From assembly GCA_029891345.1 (NCBI GenBank), contig CM056994.1, positions 222,962,491-223,026,490 on the forward strand: DNA of 64,000 nt, read 5' to 3'. The number at the start of each line of letters is the position of its first letter. Position 1 is the stretch's first letter. The DNA is from Dryococelus australis (Eukaryota; Arthropoda; Insecta; Phasmatodea; Phasmatidae). The position numbers and the translations under genes were made by a program. The notes beneath the pieces are model-generated. The model ran no database searches. It worked only from the letters and a program-made list of their open reading frames with translations, and was not told where the DNA came from. Of the stretch, positions 1-12,516 are shown one piece after another.

Positions 1-370
1 GGTAAAAGTTAATGATTGAGTAATCTGATCTTTCTGAAATTCGTACTTAAACTGCATTTTACCCTGAGGATTCGCTCTGCTAAATTTGAAGAACTTCTGT
101 TGAGTTTCAAAGGACTGAGAGGTAGACGGACAGACAGAGATCGTCTATTTATTATATAGGATTCTATGTGGTTACGTGGTACGATATCGATGGTAAGTTA
201 ATTAAAATACACTATATTTAAAAAATAATGCTTTTCTTGCTTTTTAGCGTGAATATAACAGTTTTAACTAAAATTTTGATTCCTACGAATTTCAACAAGT
301 TTATCCTCAGAACCTTTGGTTTCAGCTAAGTATTTAGTGAAGTCACGGAAGTTATAGTCGCAATTTCTTA
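1..370. other. AT-rich sequence, nothing recognised
   Basis: There is no open frame of useful length and no terminal repeat or tRNA-like box. It reads as ordinary AT-rich non-coding DNA up to the first MITE. Confidence 0.6.
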
Positions 371-612
371 TAAGCTGTTCGCGGTAAAATGAACACTTTT
401 GCGTCCCTAGTTACTTTTTTCTTTCAGGCATTTTTTTTTATCCTTTAAGGAACTTTTATAAATAAATATTGCCATGTAAGTAATAAGCACAGTGTGTATA
501 TTCCACCGCACTTGGAAGTTAACGTCTAAGGCTACAATTAAATATATTTATTGACTATTATTCCAAATGAGAGGATTTTCAGAAGTGCTCATTTTATTGT
601 GAATAGCCTTTA
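371..612 (+). mobile_element. MITE family A, copy 1
   Basis: About 240 bp bounded by inverted ends: the left begins AGCTGTTCGCGGTAAAATG and the right ends ATTGTGAATAGCCTTTA. The interior (ATTGCCATGTAAGTAATAAG followed by a segment containing GGAAGTTAACGTCTAAGGCT) is shared almost base for base with the copy at 60693-60916, and in reverse orientation with 12287-12516. It contains no coding frame, so it is a non-autonomous DNA transposon. The TA at the left edge and TTTA at the right fit the TA preference of IS630/Tc1/mariner elements; that class assignment is inference. Confidence 0.8.
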
Positions 613-2080
613 GAAATCCTTCTCTTGATTCACCAGGGGTAATGGTTTAACTTTTGGAGTTTTTGACTTGTAAAATTATATCTCGAAAGTTGAAATTGTA
701 ATACGGGCGAATATGGTAACGATTTCCAAAGAGATATTTTTCACGTATTTTAATAACATTTAATATAACTTTGAGCTGCATCTTAACATATTAATTTTGT
801 TAAATCTTGATATTTTTACGTAAAGGTATTGTTGCGCACTCGCTGCTTCGCACCCTGCGCGAGCGAGTAGAAGTGGACTGAGCAGTTATATGAAGGCGGC
901 AAGTAAATTGAATGTTTTGAATGACAGACGAGCGATAAACCCAGAACCGCGTATCTGTTTCAGAAAGCGAGCCGACACAATAATCCTTTTTGTGGCGCGC
1001 GCTGATGCCCTTGATTGTATTGAGTTTCTGCGTCTATCCGAGGAATTTTCTAGTTGGTTACTGCTCTAGATTCTGTCAGCATGACTCGGGGTGTGTCGAA
1101 CTTTCCAGGTCAAGTCCAGCAGAGAATAAATAGTACGACGGGCCTTCGGGCTGACAGAAGTTGTTGACGAGTGGCTGGAGTTTTGGCGGTGGATGACGGC
1201 CGAGTGAAACGAGAGGCGAGAGAAGTGACCAGCGGGAGGAAAATCTGCGACTGCGAACATCAGAGCGGTGAAGAGTACGACTGCAAAATGGACTATTGGA
1301 CTGGATGCGTGAGTGAAAGCCATTACAAATGATGGCAACATACAGACTGTACGTGTGTAAATTATGAATATGAGTTAATTGACTGTAGCCAAACAGAAAC
1401 TTTAAGAAGGATGTTGCTTGGAGTAAAAATAGACATTAAATATTTCGCTCATTCAGAAATAAAGAGTAATGGTAGTGATAGATAGAATAAATTAAAATCA
1501 AATTTAGTTCTTATACTTTTATTAAGACTTCCATCACTCACGAACCCGGATACTCCCTTCAGGTGTCTTGTAAATTCGTATAACCAGTTTAATTATATTT
1601 TGAATATTGATTGTACTCCATTGCCAGTATTTCTTGAATATATTATTTTATATCACGACAAAAAATATGGGTTTGCTGATATCGTAAAAAATAATTCTAG
1701 ACTCTCAGAAGCCCTTTAAGTATATGAATTTTGTAATCAACTAAGGGGTCTTGGATTTATCCATATTTTCCCCCGTAATTTCCATTAAAAAATGTTTAAG
1801 GAAATTTTTCGCACGATATAAATAATATTTTGTCAAGCTGTACCGAAATTTTTGAGCTGGACTGCCTTTATTAATGTGTGAATGGTGACCGCCTTCAAGA
1901 TAAAATTAACTTATTCTCGCAGGCGCGATGATACCAGTAACACAAATCAAGGAATATATTCAGTAAATGTGCAAAGCGATGCCCTGTGCATTGTCGGTGC
2001 CTAAAACAAAATACAGAAACATAATGCAGGTTGAAGCGAGAATTCCGAAAAATTAAGATAGCGGGTACTGTTTCCCCTTA
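613..2080. other. Non-coding block with a moderately GC-rich patch
   Basis: The patch at about 820-1330 is richer in GC and CpG than its surroundings, with GCGCACTCGCTGCTTCGC near 834 and a CpG-rich stretch around 1130-1210. The only frame there (minus, 1066-1341) has no splice signals or family resemblance. The rest is AT-rich and featureless. Confidence 0.5.
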
Positions 2081-2640
2081 AATTAGTGAGTTACGATCTC
2101 GGGGAGGAAATTTTCCACGCGTGGAAATTTCTGGACGCACCCGGCCGGCGCGGCGCAGCGCAGGAACAAGTGATTTTTCTGCCGCGAGGAGTGCTGCCGA
2201 ATAGAACAAAAGCTGTAGCCCGAGCGTTTTCCCGACCGCGGAGATGAGCGAAGGGGTCGCGATGTTTGACGAGGAAGTGCGTCACAATAGTGGCGCTCGA
2301 CGCGTAGCCTGGCCACTGCGGCTTCGGGCGCCAGCTGTGTCAACACACCAGGAGTGCACAAGCGTGTGTGGGGCTGCGTGGTCGCCTGCTCCACTCATTC
2401 GCTCCGCGCCACCTCGACCGTATTTACGTTCCGCGCGCACCTTGCTAGACCACACACACACATGCCGCTAGGCTTTATAACGCGCACTGCTTTTTTTCGT
2501 CGCGTTTGAGGCCGACAAGGGCGGGGGCGATAGGGACGATACTGCCACGCGTATCACGCGCGCCATTGCCGCTAAGCGCAAACTGACGTGCAGCGTTCTT
2601 GTAGCACTGCGTGTACCTGTGGGACGTTCAGCGGCGACCG
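2081..2640. other. CpG-rich island, possible promoter-like region
   Basis: About 550 bp with clearly raised GC and CpG density (CCGGCCGGCGCGGCGCAGCG near 2140, many CGCG motifs to 2570). A TTTATAA box lies at 2473-2479 and would suit a core promoter, but no transcript start or first exon can be shown. The overlapping short frames on both strands are what high-GC DNA gives by chance. It could also be the GC-rich end of an unrecognised repeat. Confidence 0.25.
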
Positions 2641-3271
2641 TATTATTTTATTGGTGGGAAAGCTGTAGGAAGTTTTGTATGGATCTGACAGTAGTAGGAA
2701 AATGGAGATTCGGGGACCAGAATTGTGAAAGTGCTAGCCGCGTTGCGCAAAGCACATTTTTTTTGCGAGAGTTTTTGCTTGTTTTGAGGGAAATTCGGGG
2801 AATTTTTAGGGGAATTTAGGCAATTCTAGGCGTTTTTGAAGGAAAAAAAGGAAATTCAAGATGGCGTCCGCATGTCCGCAGCTTGCAGTCTGGTCTCCAA
2901 ATTCCCCTTTCCCTACTACTTCTGGCGCGTATATTTTGAGATACAGCGCTATGATAAAGCAGTTATTAGCTATTCTGGAGTGATCTGAAATGGTGTTTCT
3001 AATGTGCGTAACGTCTTGAAAGCACTCAACAGGCCTCGTCTAAAATGTGTTCTTTTTATATATCAACACATTCGACGCAAGGTTAATAGTTGCTCATAAC
3101 AACATCCATTACTAACACACTGTAATGCAACTCAAGCGCCAGGTGCGGATTTAAAGGCATAGGCCTAATTTACTGACTCTGAGCTGTTTCCACTGTTATA
3201 ACTCATGTTGCAGGCCCGTTCTTTAGCGTCGTGTTTCACAGTATCCTGATTTCAGAGGTTCTGGTTGGCGC
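2641..3271. other. Non-coding block
   Basis: A local purine-rich run around 2755-2850 contains several GGAAATTC/GGGGAATTT variants. No gene, RNA or terminal-repeat signal was seen. Confidence 0.5.
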
Positions 3272-3300
3272 TTAAGGTGGAGTACTAGTTAAAGTTTCTT
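3272..3300 (+). mobile_element. Solitary end of a TTAA-flanked element
   Basis: TTAA followed by GGTGGAGTACTAGTTA. The same 16-17 bases occur in reverse orientation ending at the TTAA at 10842-10845 (TAACTAGTACCCCACC). Two copies in opposite orientation, both next to TTAA, suggest the conserved terminus of a TTAA-targeting element. The partner terminus of this copy was not found, so its right limit is unknown. Confidence 0.35.
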
Positions 3301-6300
3301 TGGCCGATCTCAATGAAATTTCGTACACTACTTTGCTAAGCTATTTTTATTGCGTATACGTGATTTAATTTTTTTCAAAATGTTATTAGAGATATTTAAT
3401 AATTATTTTCATTAATCTGTCGCTTCATAATACAAGACCCGTTGAAAATATGTGTACGAGGTTTTGGTCATATGAACATACAACCTTCTGCTTTGTTCTG
3501 ATGAAATTTTGTTTACGTAAGTAAAATATTTCTGTTATTAAATAATATTTATTTGCACCTTTGCATAAGGTCAATGTGCAGACTTAGGATAAATCATCCA
3601 CTATGCATTATACAAAACTCGGATACAGATAAAACTAAGCCAAGCTACTTTCAAGTCATTATGCTAGCATTGTATGGCTATAAAACACCTTTACAACATC
3701 CGAGACAGCCAAACGAATGGCATAAAAAGGCGTCAAATTTTCTCTGGCAATGAGTGCAGGGTCGTAGGAAATTGCTTCCCACTCCGTACATACACAGTAT
3801 GCCAAGGTAATAACTACGGCGGCAGGATAAATAAGAAACGATAACTAACATTTTTATTGCTGCCACACATTAATGCCATGTCCGAAAATGACTAATGAAC
3901 TCTCATTAGAAGCATAAAATTGGTCGTTTTAAAGACAATTCTCTTCATATTTCAGTACTTTCTCACGTCAATGCAGTGCTGCCAGAAAAGATGGCGGTGG
4001 TGAGAATTGGAACTTCTTCCACTTCCAGGCAGGTTTCAAAGGTAGGAGTGGGAAAAACCACTAAGCAGGCGTAGGCCAGCCAGTGACACACTGTGTTTGT
4101 GCTCTGCCTATAATGCATGAGCATTCTCGGCGCTCTGTTTTGCTACACTTGAATCATTTACACGGGTTTGCAGCACGATTAAGTACTAAAATATGATTTT
4201 TTATGAAAGTACATTGCTCATTTCATTTGAAAGAACTTAGGTATTTGTGTTTGTTGTTTAAAATATACAAACACAAATCCATGCATACTATCTTATTAGC
4301 ATTGTTTTCTGTTATGGAAGCACAGATTTAGTAAAACGACCCGCACAACATTGAGCTTTACATCCCCTGGTTACGTAAAGGTTAGATAGAAGTGTGAGAA
4401 CGTCTTGATTTTACTTATTTTAGTAAAGACCGAATCACGTGATTGCCAATTATCTGATAGTCATGAGTCACCCTGGGAGTGGGTTCCCAGCCATAACTGG
4501 TTCGGCTTTCTCTAGATGTGAGCTAGCGTGGTCATAAGGAGGACTCAAAAATTACTGACTCAGGAGAATGAATGAAGATTGAAGTTAAAGGGAATTCGCC
4601 CGCAAGAATATTTACTTTACAAACATTTACGTATACAATACATTATTTTTAAAATTTAATTTAATTACAAAACTAATTATGGTTTCTAGTCATTGTGTAG
4701 ACCATATTTTTATCGTAATGAGACTTAGGTTTTGATTACACCAATGACTATATGTACTGCACATACATAATTTGTGGAGATTAATATCAGTTAAATATTT
4801 GGCACTATTTATTAAATACTAATGGGTTTTATATTAAAAGTGTTGTTAATATTTTATAGTTACAGGTTTTGCACCTCATTGTGGAAAGATACTTTTAATA
4901 TTTGAATAGATTCTCTTGTACATGTGCGCCATAAATGGTGGAACAGGCTATAAACAAAACATCTTTAAGTGAACTGAGGATGTCTTCTTCCGCGCATATA
5001 ACGCCTTCTGCCGACAGTAGCCTACATACAAAAATGACCTTAAACAGACTATTTGGATCAGGAAAAAAGGGTAACACCGTTCATAAAAAAATTTATAAAC
5101 TATTCTTTTAGATGTAGAACTGGAGCATGAATTATTAGTTTGAATTACTGTGGTAAGTGTATTATTTGTGTATTACTTATGATGTTTTAATAGCAGTAGT
5201 ATCACGGTAGGTATAACTTCTGCAGTTATGAAAATACGGAACCAATAAGGCTGAACATCACTCTGCTGAGGAACATCCCCTTTTGATAAAATGACAGTGG
5301 TCCGGCTATGCTCAGTAGAAATATAGCTTACTGGAAGAGACATGCAGTTTGCACAAATGTACCAAACTGCCGAATGAAATATGGATGTACGCGTGGGCAT
5401 GTAAGTATATTGTGCTGGAGTATAATAGCCTATACATTAAAGCACTGAAAGCAAGCATGAGAAACTAAAGTAATCAAGGTCTCATTACGTAGATAGGTTT
5501 CATACAACAGAGTGAAAATATACAATATTCGGAATTTCTTGTTGTTTAGTGTATTAAAAGAGTCCAAAGTCGTCTATAATTCTGGTTAGTGTTTACAAAA
5601 TTAATAGAGGTATCAAATTCCCATTTTCTGCAATTATGTTTAATAATTCACGAATGATCCATCATCTCAGATAGAGGACTGTTCGCCCGATAACAACTGG
5701 CATTCTGCATTACTTAATGTTAAAAATATTTATTTTTACAGATTTGGTGAGAATATGCAAGAAGTTTATGTATTCCTATTTATGTGAAGTTCTAAGAATT
5801 ATGGAATTTTTTATAGGTGCTCTACATATGCATGGAATCGTACTCTCAACGAGTGAGGTGCAGAGGTGAAGAAACCAGACTCACTTTCAACAGTACACTG
5901 TTTTGATTTCCGGTCCGTCCATCCTGAGACGTTCCGTTTTCACTCCTAGGGAATGCGGGGCTGGTTCATGTGTAGAGATCTGAAAAATTCGTGAGTTCAA
6001 TGACCTGCAGACTAGACTCTACAGTCGTATGTACAAAAATGCCTATATTAATTACACATTGGTTGTCTGCTGTCACTGGAACGCGACCATTGGGCAAGCG
6101 TTCTCCAGGAGGTGTCGTACACCATGTGGACCATTGGCTAAAGTTATATAAACGCACGTTTTTTTAAATTCTAGCTGGTCCTGAAATGAATCCGCGAATT
6201 CTTGAGGTCTCTATTTATATGGCATTTATTTTGCTGTCAAGGTATAAACAGTTCCCTGCCCCTACTTCTCTATGCAACTTGCTCCGTTTCTGACGGCCCT

Positions 6301-6808
6301 GCTGTCAACGCGACATAAAGCTCTATCTACCTACCTGCTGTAACAAACTCGCAATAAATAAATTGCAACTAATAATATAGATATTATACCGGAATGATGG
6401 AGTGGGATACACAGCTCGCTAGTAATGGCATTAATGTATAACTAATTCATTTGTAATAGCTGTTGCAAAAAAAATAGGGGAGGTCGATGTGGTTAGAAGA
6501 GAAACACGCTCCAGATTCTACACACTTTCAAATATTCAAGTACTTTGCTTCTTTCGAAAAAAACATTTATTCGAAAATTTAAGGGAAAAAATTTGAAACA
6601 GTAATCTCCTTCAGTGTACACTTTTCTGGAGAAAATACCCCGCGACACATATATTTTAGCGTATATTTAATCATTGAATAAAACTAGTTTGGTTGTGCTA
6701 CCTACTGTATTGTTACATTCGATCAATTATATTGCTGAACTCTTTGTACGATATTCATTTCGACATAGTCACTTATTATTTTGTACTCAAGGTATAAACC
6801 GTTCTGAA
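3301..6808. other. Long AT-rich block without recognisable genes
   Basis: Apart from scattered poly(A/T) runs and short frames below about 75 codons, nothing repeats elsewhere in the window. The frames at 4895-5077, 5173-5400 and 5966-6157 (minus) have no convincing start, splice context or similarity, so they were not called. Confidence 0.5.
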
Positions 6809-6841
<33 letters not shown>

Positions 6842-6937
6842 CGTGCGTGTGCGCGTGCGCGTGCGTGCGCGCGCGTGCGCGCGTGCGTGCGTGTGCGCGT
6901 GCGTGTGCGCGTGCGTGTGCGTGCGCGCGTGCGTGTG
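6809..6937. repeat. Alternating purine-pyrimidine tract (AT)n(GT)n(GC/GT)n
   Basis: A 129-base stretch in which every step alternates purine and pyrimidine. It starts as (AT)11, passes through (GT)n and continues as an irregular mix of GC and GT steps. It is a compound microsatellite and a textbook candidate for Z-DNA. The apparent Cys/Val/Arg/Ala frames through it are products of the dinucleotide repeat. Confidence 0.95.
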
Positions 6938-9900
6938 GGTCACAACTTACTGGCTTACTTCATAATGAGGTATTTAGACTACCTCCCACCAAGTTTCCCT
7001 GCTTTACTAATATATTTGTGATGTTATTCCTAAATCGGCATAGATTATCAGACCTTATATAAAATAATTTACTTACTTTAAGATATAAATGTTAGAAGTC
7101 TAGTGTGTCACCAAAATAATTTATGAATATTCCGAACTATATGTGCATATTTTTACCATCACTGTACCCCTGTTGAATGGTTGTGAATCATAAGCTAGTT
7201 GAGGGAATTGTAGTATTATGTTTTATTTTACGTTGAGAAGACGGTTATGTTGGATATAAGAAAATAGTTAGTGCAGCAAAATTAATTTTTTTTCTATCTG
7301 CTCAACCAGCTATTTTGTTTCTGAAACATATGCTTTTTTGTTCGTTTTTGGCTGCCCAAACACATAAAATTTGGATGGTACAAATGAAGATTTTTATGGC
7401 TGTCCAAAAACTGCTGGTTCGGTCATTAATTTAAGATCCAAAAGGACCGGGTTCCGAACTCATATCCACTGTCCACTGCTGTTGAATTCTGTGTCTTGGC
7501 AACCACGGTCATTGTAAAAGTTTTGGCAATTCACTTATATTTATTGGTATAGAAAGTTCAGTGCATGGCATGTATGTAGATTTGCTAAAATATCAAATTA
7601 TGCAGATTTTTTGGTTGAAATAGTTCCATTGGGATTGTTTTTGACACTGCTGAGCATAAATAAATATACTAACAAACATTGCAGTATTTCTAATAGTCAG
7701 AAAAATTACAAATGTACTCTTGAGCAGTAAATTCGAAGGTCATCAAATGACTTGGTTGCGCTACAGCCAACCAAATACACGTCAGTACTGCACCAAGCTG
7801 ATTTTGTTGTCACAAAAACTTCTGTAACAATGGGTATACATGATTGTTAGCCAACCATATGCTTATTAACTTAAAACAAAATATTTGACTACCATGATAT
7901 TTTTATTTTTGACGGTAACGAAATTAATGAGCTGAACGTACTTGTAAAATAGTTGTGTATGTATCCATATATGCGTTTAAATGATGTTGGGGCAGTTAGA
8001 TAATTATTCTACTAAACAAGTTATGTTTAAATGTTTCGCTTGGTTAAAGGAAAAAAAAATGCACATGTTTGGAGAAACACCAGATTGTTCGAGAGAACAA
8101 AATATTGTTCAATGTAAAATTGTTTTCAAGCAAATTTATTAGAACCTGCAGCTAAACATTTTTCTCGGCGTATGCCTGTATAAATCCACACAGTATGGCT
8201 TTTTTAAGAGATAAAAATTTCAATTCTTTTGTCTTTCTATATGTAGTATTTTTTGTTGCGATGTTTTTTTTCTGCCAGAACAGTTTGTGTTCTGTAGTGA
8301 TCAGTTTATGCCACAGTTTATTTTGATCATAAACAATACGTTTTTATTATTCCGCATTATATCATTTATGGCACTCACATAATTATTATATAGGCTACTC
8401 ATCCTTAGTAACAATTTAATTTAAATTATTTATTTTCATTTTTTATTTCATTATATTTATTTGTTTTCGTTATGAGAAAAACAACAAAACAAAGACCTTT
8501 CGGGCCTGGTTTTTGGGTAAAAACTGTTTTTAATTTCAATCTGCCTGATTCATCGCCAAATCCACATTCCGAGTGGGCAAAGTCGCGGGCAACAAATTTA
8601 TTTTCTATCTTCCAAATGCCAACATCTATAGATACCTGATTTTCGCAAAGAGTTCCTGGCAGCCTTGGTTTAGATGAGCTACGTGTACACCGAAGTTTCC
8701 GCTGGTTACTGACCACGTGCCCTTGAGAGAATACTTCGCGGAATGTGACTTATCCAATCTGAATTTGGCTACTGTGTTTCTAAACATCTCTTGTTTTCAG
8801 GGAGGTGCCCAAGACATAGAACCGATAAAATCATCCAGTTACGAACGTTGTTCAGAGCTAAAAAGTTTTGAAATACATATGGCGGAAACTATTTTCGCAA
8901 AAATAAAGTGCCCCTACCATTATTAACGGCATATTAATTTTCGATGCGGGCGAAGTGGTGGACAAAGACTTCGTTTTATTTTATACCACACTAGTCCAAT
9001 GGAAATTTATAATTCCGAGCGTGCGAATCCGCTGTCATAAACAGAAAAATGAGTGATTAGAGCTCGCCATTAGAAATATACATGATACATATAATGATTA
9101 TATATACATATATACGTACATACATGTACACACAATTACAGCTTTTAACATCGCTAAACCTTTTCCTTTGGTATACAGCTAGATTTATTTACTTTAAACA
9201 AAACATGCTCAATGAATGCTTATTTGCTATAAATAATGTAGTATTACAATCAACAAAAACATATAAAGAAACATCCTAATAACAGGAAACCTGCATGTAT
9301 CTGTAATCCTCTCTTTGAACTAAACCTATATTGTATTTTTGAAAACAAAACACCTTCAAGAAATGTTTTTCCTTTCTATACAGAAAGCGTTGTATGGATT
9401 CTTTTAGTGCATTGTTTTCATACTACTCGTTTATTGACAGCATGATTATGGAAATAAGTCTCAATGGTAATAAATTCAATGATTTGCAGATATTTGTGAA
9501 GGAAATATTAGTAAATTACTCAGCATAGACAATATGTAATGATAGGAAATTGTATGGTGTTATACATGTGGCAAGTAGGTATATATTCCAAATAATCATA
9601 GTTAATTACAATTCATCTATAATTAATGGGATTTTGGACACTCTAATTGAAAGCCATTAAAATAAACAAGGGATTACAAATGTACTGTTCAAATGCCAAG
9701 TCAAATCTGGACATGCATACCTATACTTAATTACATTCATAACAGCGGTTAGACAGTCTCTTAAATTATGAACGAATATTAATTCGGAATATAATAGTGC
9801 ACGGGTAAAAAATAAAACTGATTATTAAATATTATTTGCTTATATGTTACCTTCACGATTAAGAAATATTTTGGGATAGTTATGTTAGTGTATCGTAGCC

Positions 9901-10825
9901 AACCAATTTATAATGCCTTTCACAGTACTGTATGTAACTCCTTCTTCGCCTAAATCGTGCAAAGGCAAGTTGCCTTGGGCTTAACCCATACAGCAAGCAA
10001 AAATCCAAATTTCGAATACAAGAAACGTCGAAAATAACGAAAAACGTCGTTAAACACGGCAGCAAAATCCTAAAAACTCAACAAAGCCATTATTCGAAAG
10101 TCCATTAAACTCGCGAAATCTTGAAATGGCCCAAACACAGTGACGTCGCAAGCCCGACACTGGCTACAGAAGAACTCTGTCTGTAACTGTACGATTTAGA
10201 ACAGGAAAAAAAAAACACGAATTTCTTTATTCGTCAGCCATTATATGCTAAATAACTAACTATATTTTCAGTATGTATTTGAAAAGTGCAATTAAATTAA
10301 CATGACAGTAACCCTTAATCCCTAATCTTTATTAACGAACAGAATGACATTCTCAGTTTGTCACAGCAGATTAGACTGCCTATTTTGTCGTTTAAAACTA
10401 AACATTTTTTTAACACTAGTTAAATAGGCGCTGGGAATACATGCCTTATCCGTGCGACTACACCCCCTTTTTTTTTCATCCAACCTATTTTAAATTGTAA
10501 TAAATTTGTAATATTGAAATTGTGTTTATTGTTCTTTTAGAATCGGCAACAAACACGAGGAGGAGGCTGTATCGCTCGGAAGTCCTGCTATGCTGGCCTG
10601 TTATATGACTCGCTAATGGGCCCTGAGGGGTCTGAGCGGATTAGGAAAGAACAGGTAGAGAAATCCCCATCCCCCGCCACACATATCCATGTTCAAGGCC
10701 AGAGCGTATGAGACCAGCAGACAAAATGGCGCCATAGCTGCTTCGACGATGCTGCTATCTAACGGAAGATTGCTCAGCTACTTGCAGCTAGATGCGGGCA
10801 TTTGTCGCTATCGCTGACTGCTCCT
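6938..10825. other. Long AT-rich block without recognisable genes
   Basis: Mostly AT-rich DNA. The short frames at 8426-8716 (minus), 8717-8926 (+) and 9880-10065 (minus) are not supported by splice signals or family motifs. A small TATATACATATATACGTACAT-like patch lies near 9090-9135. From about 10550 to 10825 the sequence is richer in GC and ends in the reverse-oriented TTAA-type terminus described at 10826. Confidence 0.5.
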
Positions 10826-10845
10826 AACTAGTACCCCACCTTTAA
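10826..10845 (-). mobile_element. Reverse-oriented terminus of a TTAA-flanked element
   Basis: TAACTAGTACCCCACC followed by TTTAA is the inverted counterpart of the terminus at 3272. It abuts the left end of the next TTAA-flanked element, so two element ends share one TTAA. Confidence 0.35.
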
Positions 10846-11144
10846 GGAAAATTCCCACCCGCCATGTTGGATTTATGGAATTTTGGCCGTACTCTGGAAA
10901 TACAGTTTCCTAGCGTGTTTTTTTTTTTTTTGACACGACAGATCACAGAGCATTGCCTAGTGCATTGTCTCAGGTCAGTGTTTCTGGAATACTGTTAATG
11001 TCATCGCCTTTGTAGTCGTTTACAACAAGTAATCTCGCGTTTCGCCTCGACAGTTACTAGCTAAAAATTAATAAGTGTAGCGATCTGAAATAAAAGCTTT
11101 GGCGAAAAATCGATAAATCCACGATGAAGGGTGGGGATCGCGCC
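10846..11144 (+). mobile_element. TTAA-type MITE, copy 1 (right flank lost)
   Basis: The left end GGAAAATTCCCACCCGCC follows TTAA at 10842-10845. The right end, AAAAATCGATAAATCCACGA then GGGTGGGGATCGCGCC, is its imperfect inverse. The interior (CACAGAGCATTGCCTAGTGC, ATCTCGCGTTTCGCCTCGAC) matches the copy at 40073-40420. This copy lacks an internal segment present there and carries a T run at about 10917-10931. TTAA is not preserved on the right, where SINE-like sequence begins at once. Confidence 0.7.
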
Positions 11145-11240
11145 AGTGATGGTTAGATGAGATGGACACGGAGCAGGAATAGAATGCGCAAGGACGAGAG
11201 AAACGGAAGAGGCCAAAGGAAACCCGCCAGCCAACGTAAA
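11145..11240 (-). mobile_element. SINE family 1 fragment (diverged)
   Basis: The stretch GGTTAGATGAGATGGACACG ... GGAGCAGGAATAGAATG ... GAAACCCGCCAGCCAACG lines up with the body of the other family 1 SINEs on the minus strand (compare 56230-56335). The tRNA-like head is missing. It directly adjoins the TTAA-type MITE, so one insertion truncated the other. Confidence 0.5.
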
Positions 11241-11448
11241 CGTCCGCTAAGTTTCATAATGTACGAAAATCCGGGCGACCCCGCTGGAAATCGCAATCCA
11301 GTTCGCTCGCGTTCGTGTGATGCGAGTTAGTAGTTTGTTACACCACCGCGGCACTGTCCGTGGTAATTTCAGTATTCGTTTTATTAATTTTAATCTTGTA
11401 GCGTTTTTATAGGTGCTTATTTGCAATAATAGATTACTGCGCATGCTA

Positions 11449-11785
11449 TGAGCTGTTCACAGAAAACTGAGCACTTTTGAAAGTCCTGCTTTAGATCTAC
11501 TTGTATGAAGATTGTGTATTCTTTCACGATGTGTAAAATTTACATTGCCATGGGCCTAATAACTTTGGTCATTCGCCGGTCACGTGAAACTGTAAAGTTA
11601 TCATAAAAGTTAATATTTTACCAATTTGTTAATTCTTACATTTATATTCATAAAAAAAAAACAAAGTGAAATAAATTATTTCCCTTTCCACAAATGTTTA
11701 CCCAACTCCTTTTAATTGAATGTTAAGATAAGGAAATGTGTTCCGCCTGTTGTTACCAGCGTCATTGGGCGCACACATTTGTGCC
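11449..11785 (+). mobile_element. MITE family B, 5' part (right end missing)
   Basis: Begins AGCTGTTCACAGAAAACTGA and continues with family B interior: TTTAGATCTACTTGTATG, GGGCCTAATAACTTTGG, CGGTCACGTGAAACTGTAAA, then the CATTGGGCGCACAC region. Similarity to intact copies stops near 11785 and no right terminal repeat follows. It is a truncated copy. Confidence 0.7.
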
Positions 11786-12286
11786 AAACCACACTACACT
11801 ATAAACTAAGAAACCATCAGAAGGAGCATGTTCAGCATGAAATGATATGTGCCCATAAACCAGGAGGTCTAAGCACCCCGCGTTTTATTTTTCGGGCATA
11901 CATTGCAGAAGGCTTGCCTATTCACTGTTGTTAGAAGAGGAATTACTGCAATCAAATGATCTCATAATGACGTGGTATAACGTATATTTTTTGGGTTTCA
12001 GGTTTTCGCGTATTGGCGTTGGAATTGTCTTGGTTAGAATATTCACGTGGCGAGTACATGTGTATAACGATTATGATGCTTAGCTAAATAAATATAAATG
12101 CAAGTCTGGAAATCCGAAGGTTATGCAATACAACTCTTGTTCAGGAACTAACAAATTATAACATAATGCGTGGTACTCTGGTCCAACATGCACACACTCC
12201 CAATTACCAGCAACTATGCGTGATGAAGCCAGCTTTACAATATTCGCTTTGTCTCTTAGTAGCAAATTTTCGATACTGACAGTATA
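11786..12286. other. Non-coding block between MITEs
   Basis: Unremarkable AT-rich sequence. The short minus-strand frame at 12080-12265 has no supporting signal. Confidence 0.5.
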
Positions 12287-12516
12287 GGCCGTTCACGATA
12301 AAGTGAGCACTTTTTGAAGCTGTTTCATCAGACATAATAACCAATAAATACATTTCTTTATGGCCTCGGACTTTTGATTTTGGGCGTACTGAATGTATAC
12401 ACTGTATTTATTTCTCACATGGCGTGGTATACATTAACAAGTGGTGGAAGGATATAAATTGGGTGAAAGAAAAAAGAACCTAGGGCTTCAAAGTGCTCAC
12501 TTTACCGTGAACAGCA
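12287..12516 (-). mobile_element. MITE family A, copy 2 (reverse)
   Basis: Left end GGCCGTTCACGATAAAGTGA after TA at 12285-12286; right end GCTCACTTTACCGTGAACAG followed by TATA. The interior is the reverse complement of the family A interior at 371-612 (ACATGGCGTGGTATACATTA here against the ATTGCCATGTAAGTAATAAG region there) and is closest to 58367-58603 (AAGTGGTGGAAGG region). No coding capacity. Confidence 0.8.

Noticed and set aside
6674..7062. Cys/Val/Arg/Ala-rich frames across the dinucleotide repeat
   Set aside because: Direct translation of GT/GC repeats, with AT-rich flanks and no exon signals.
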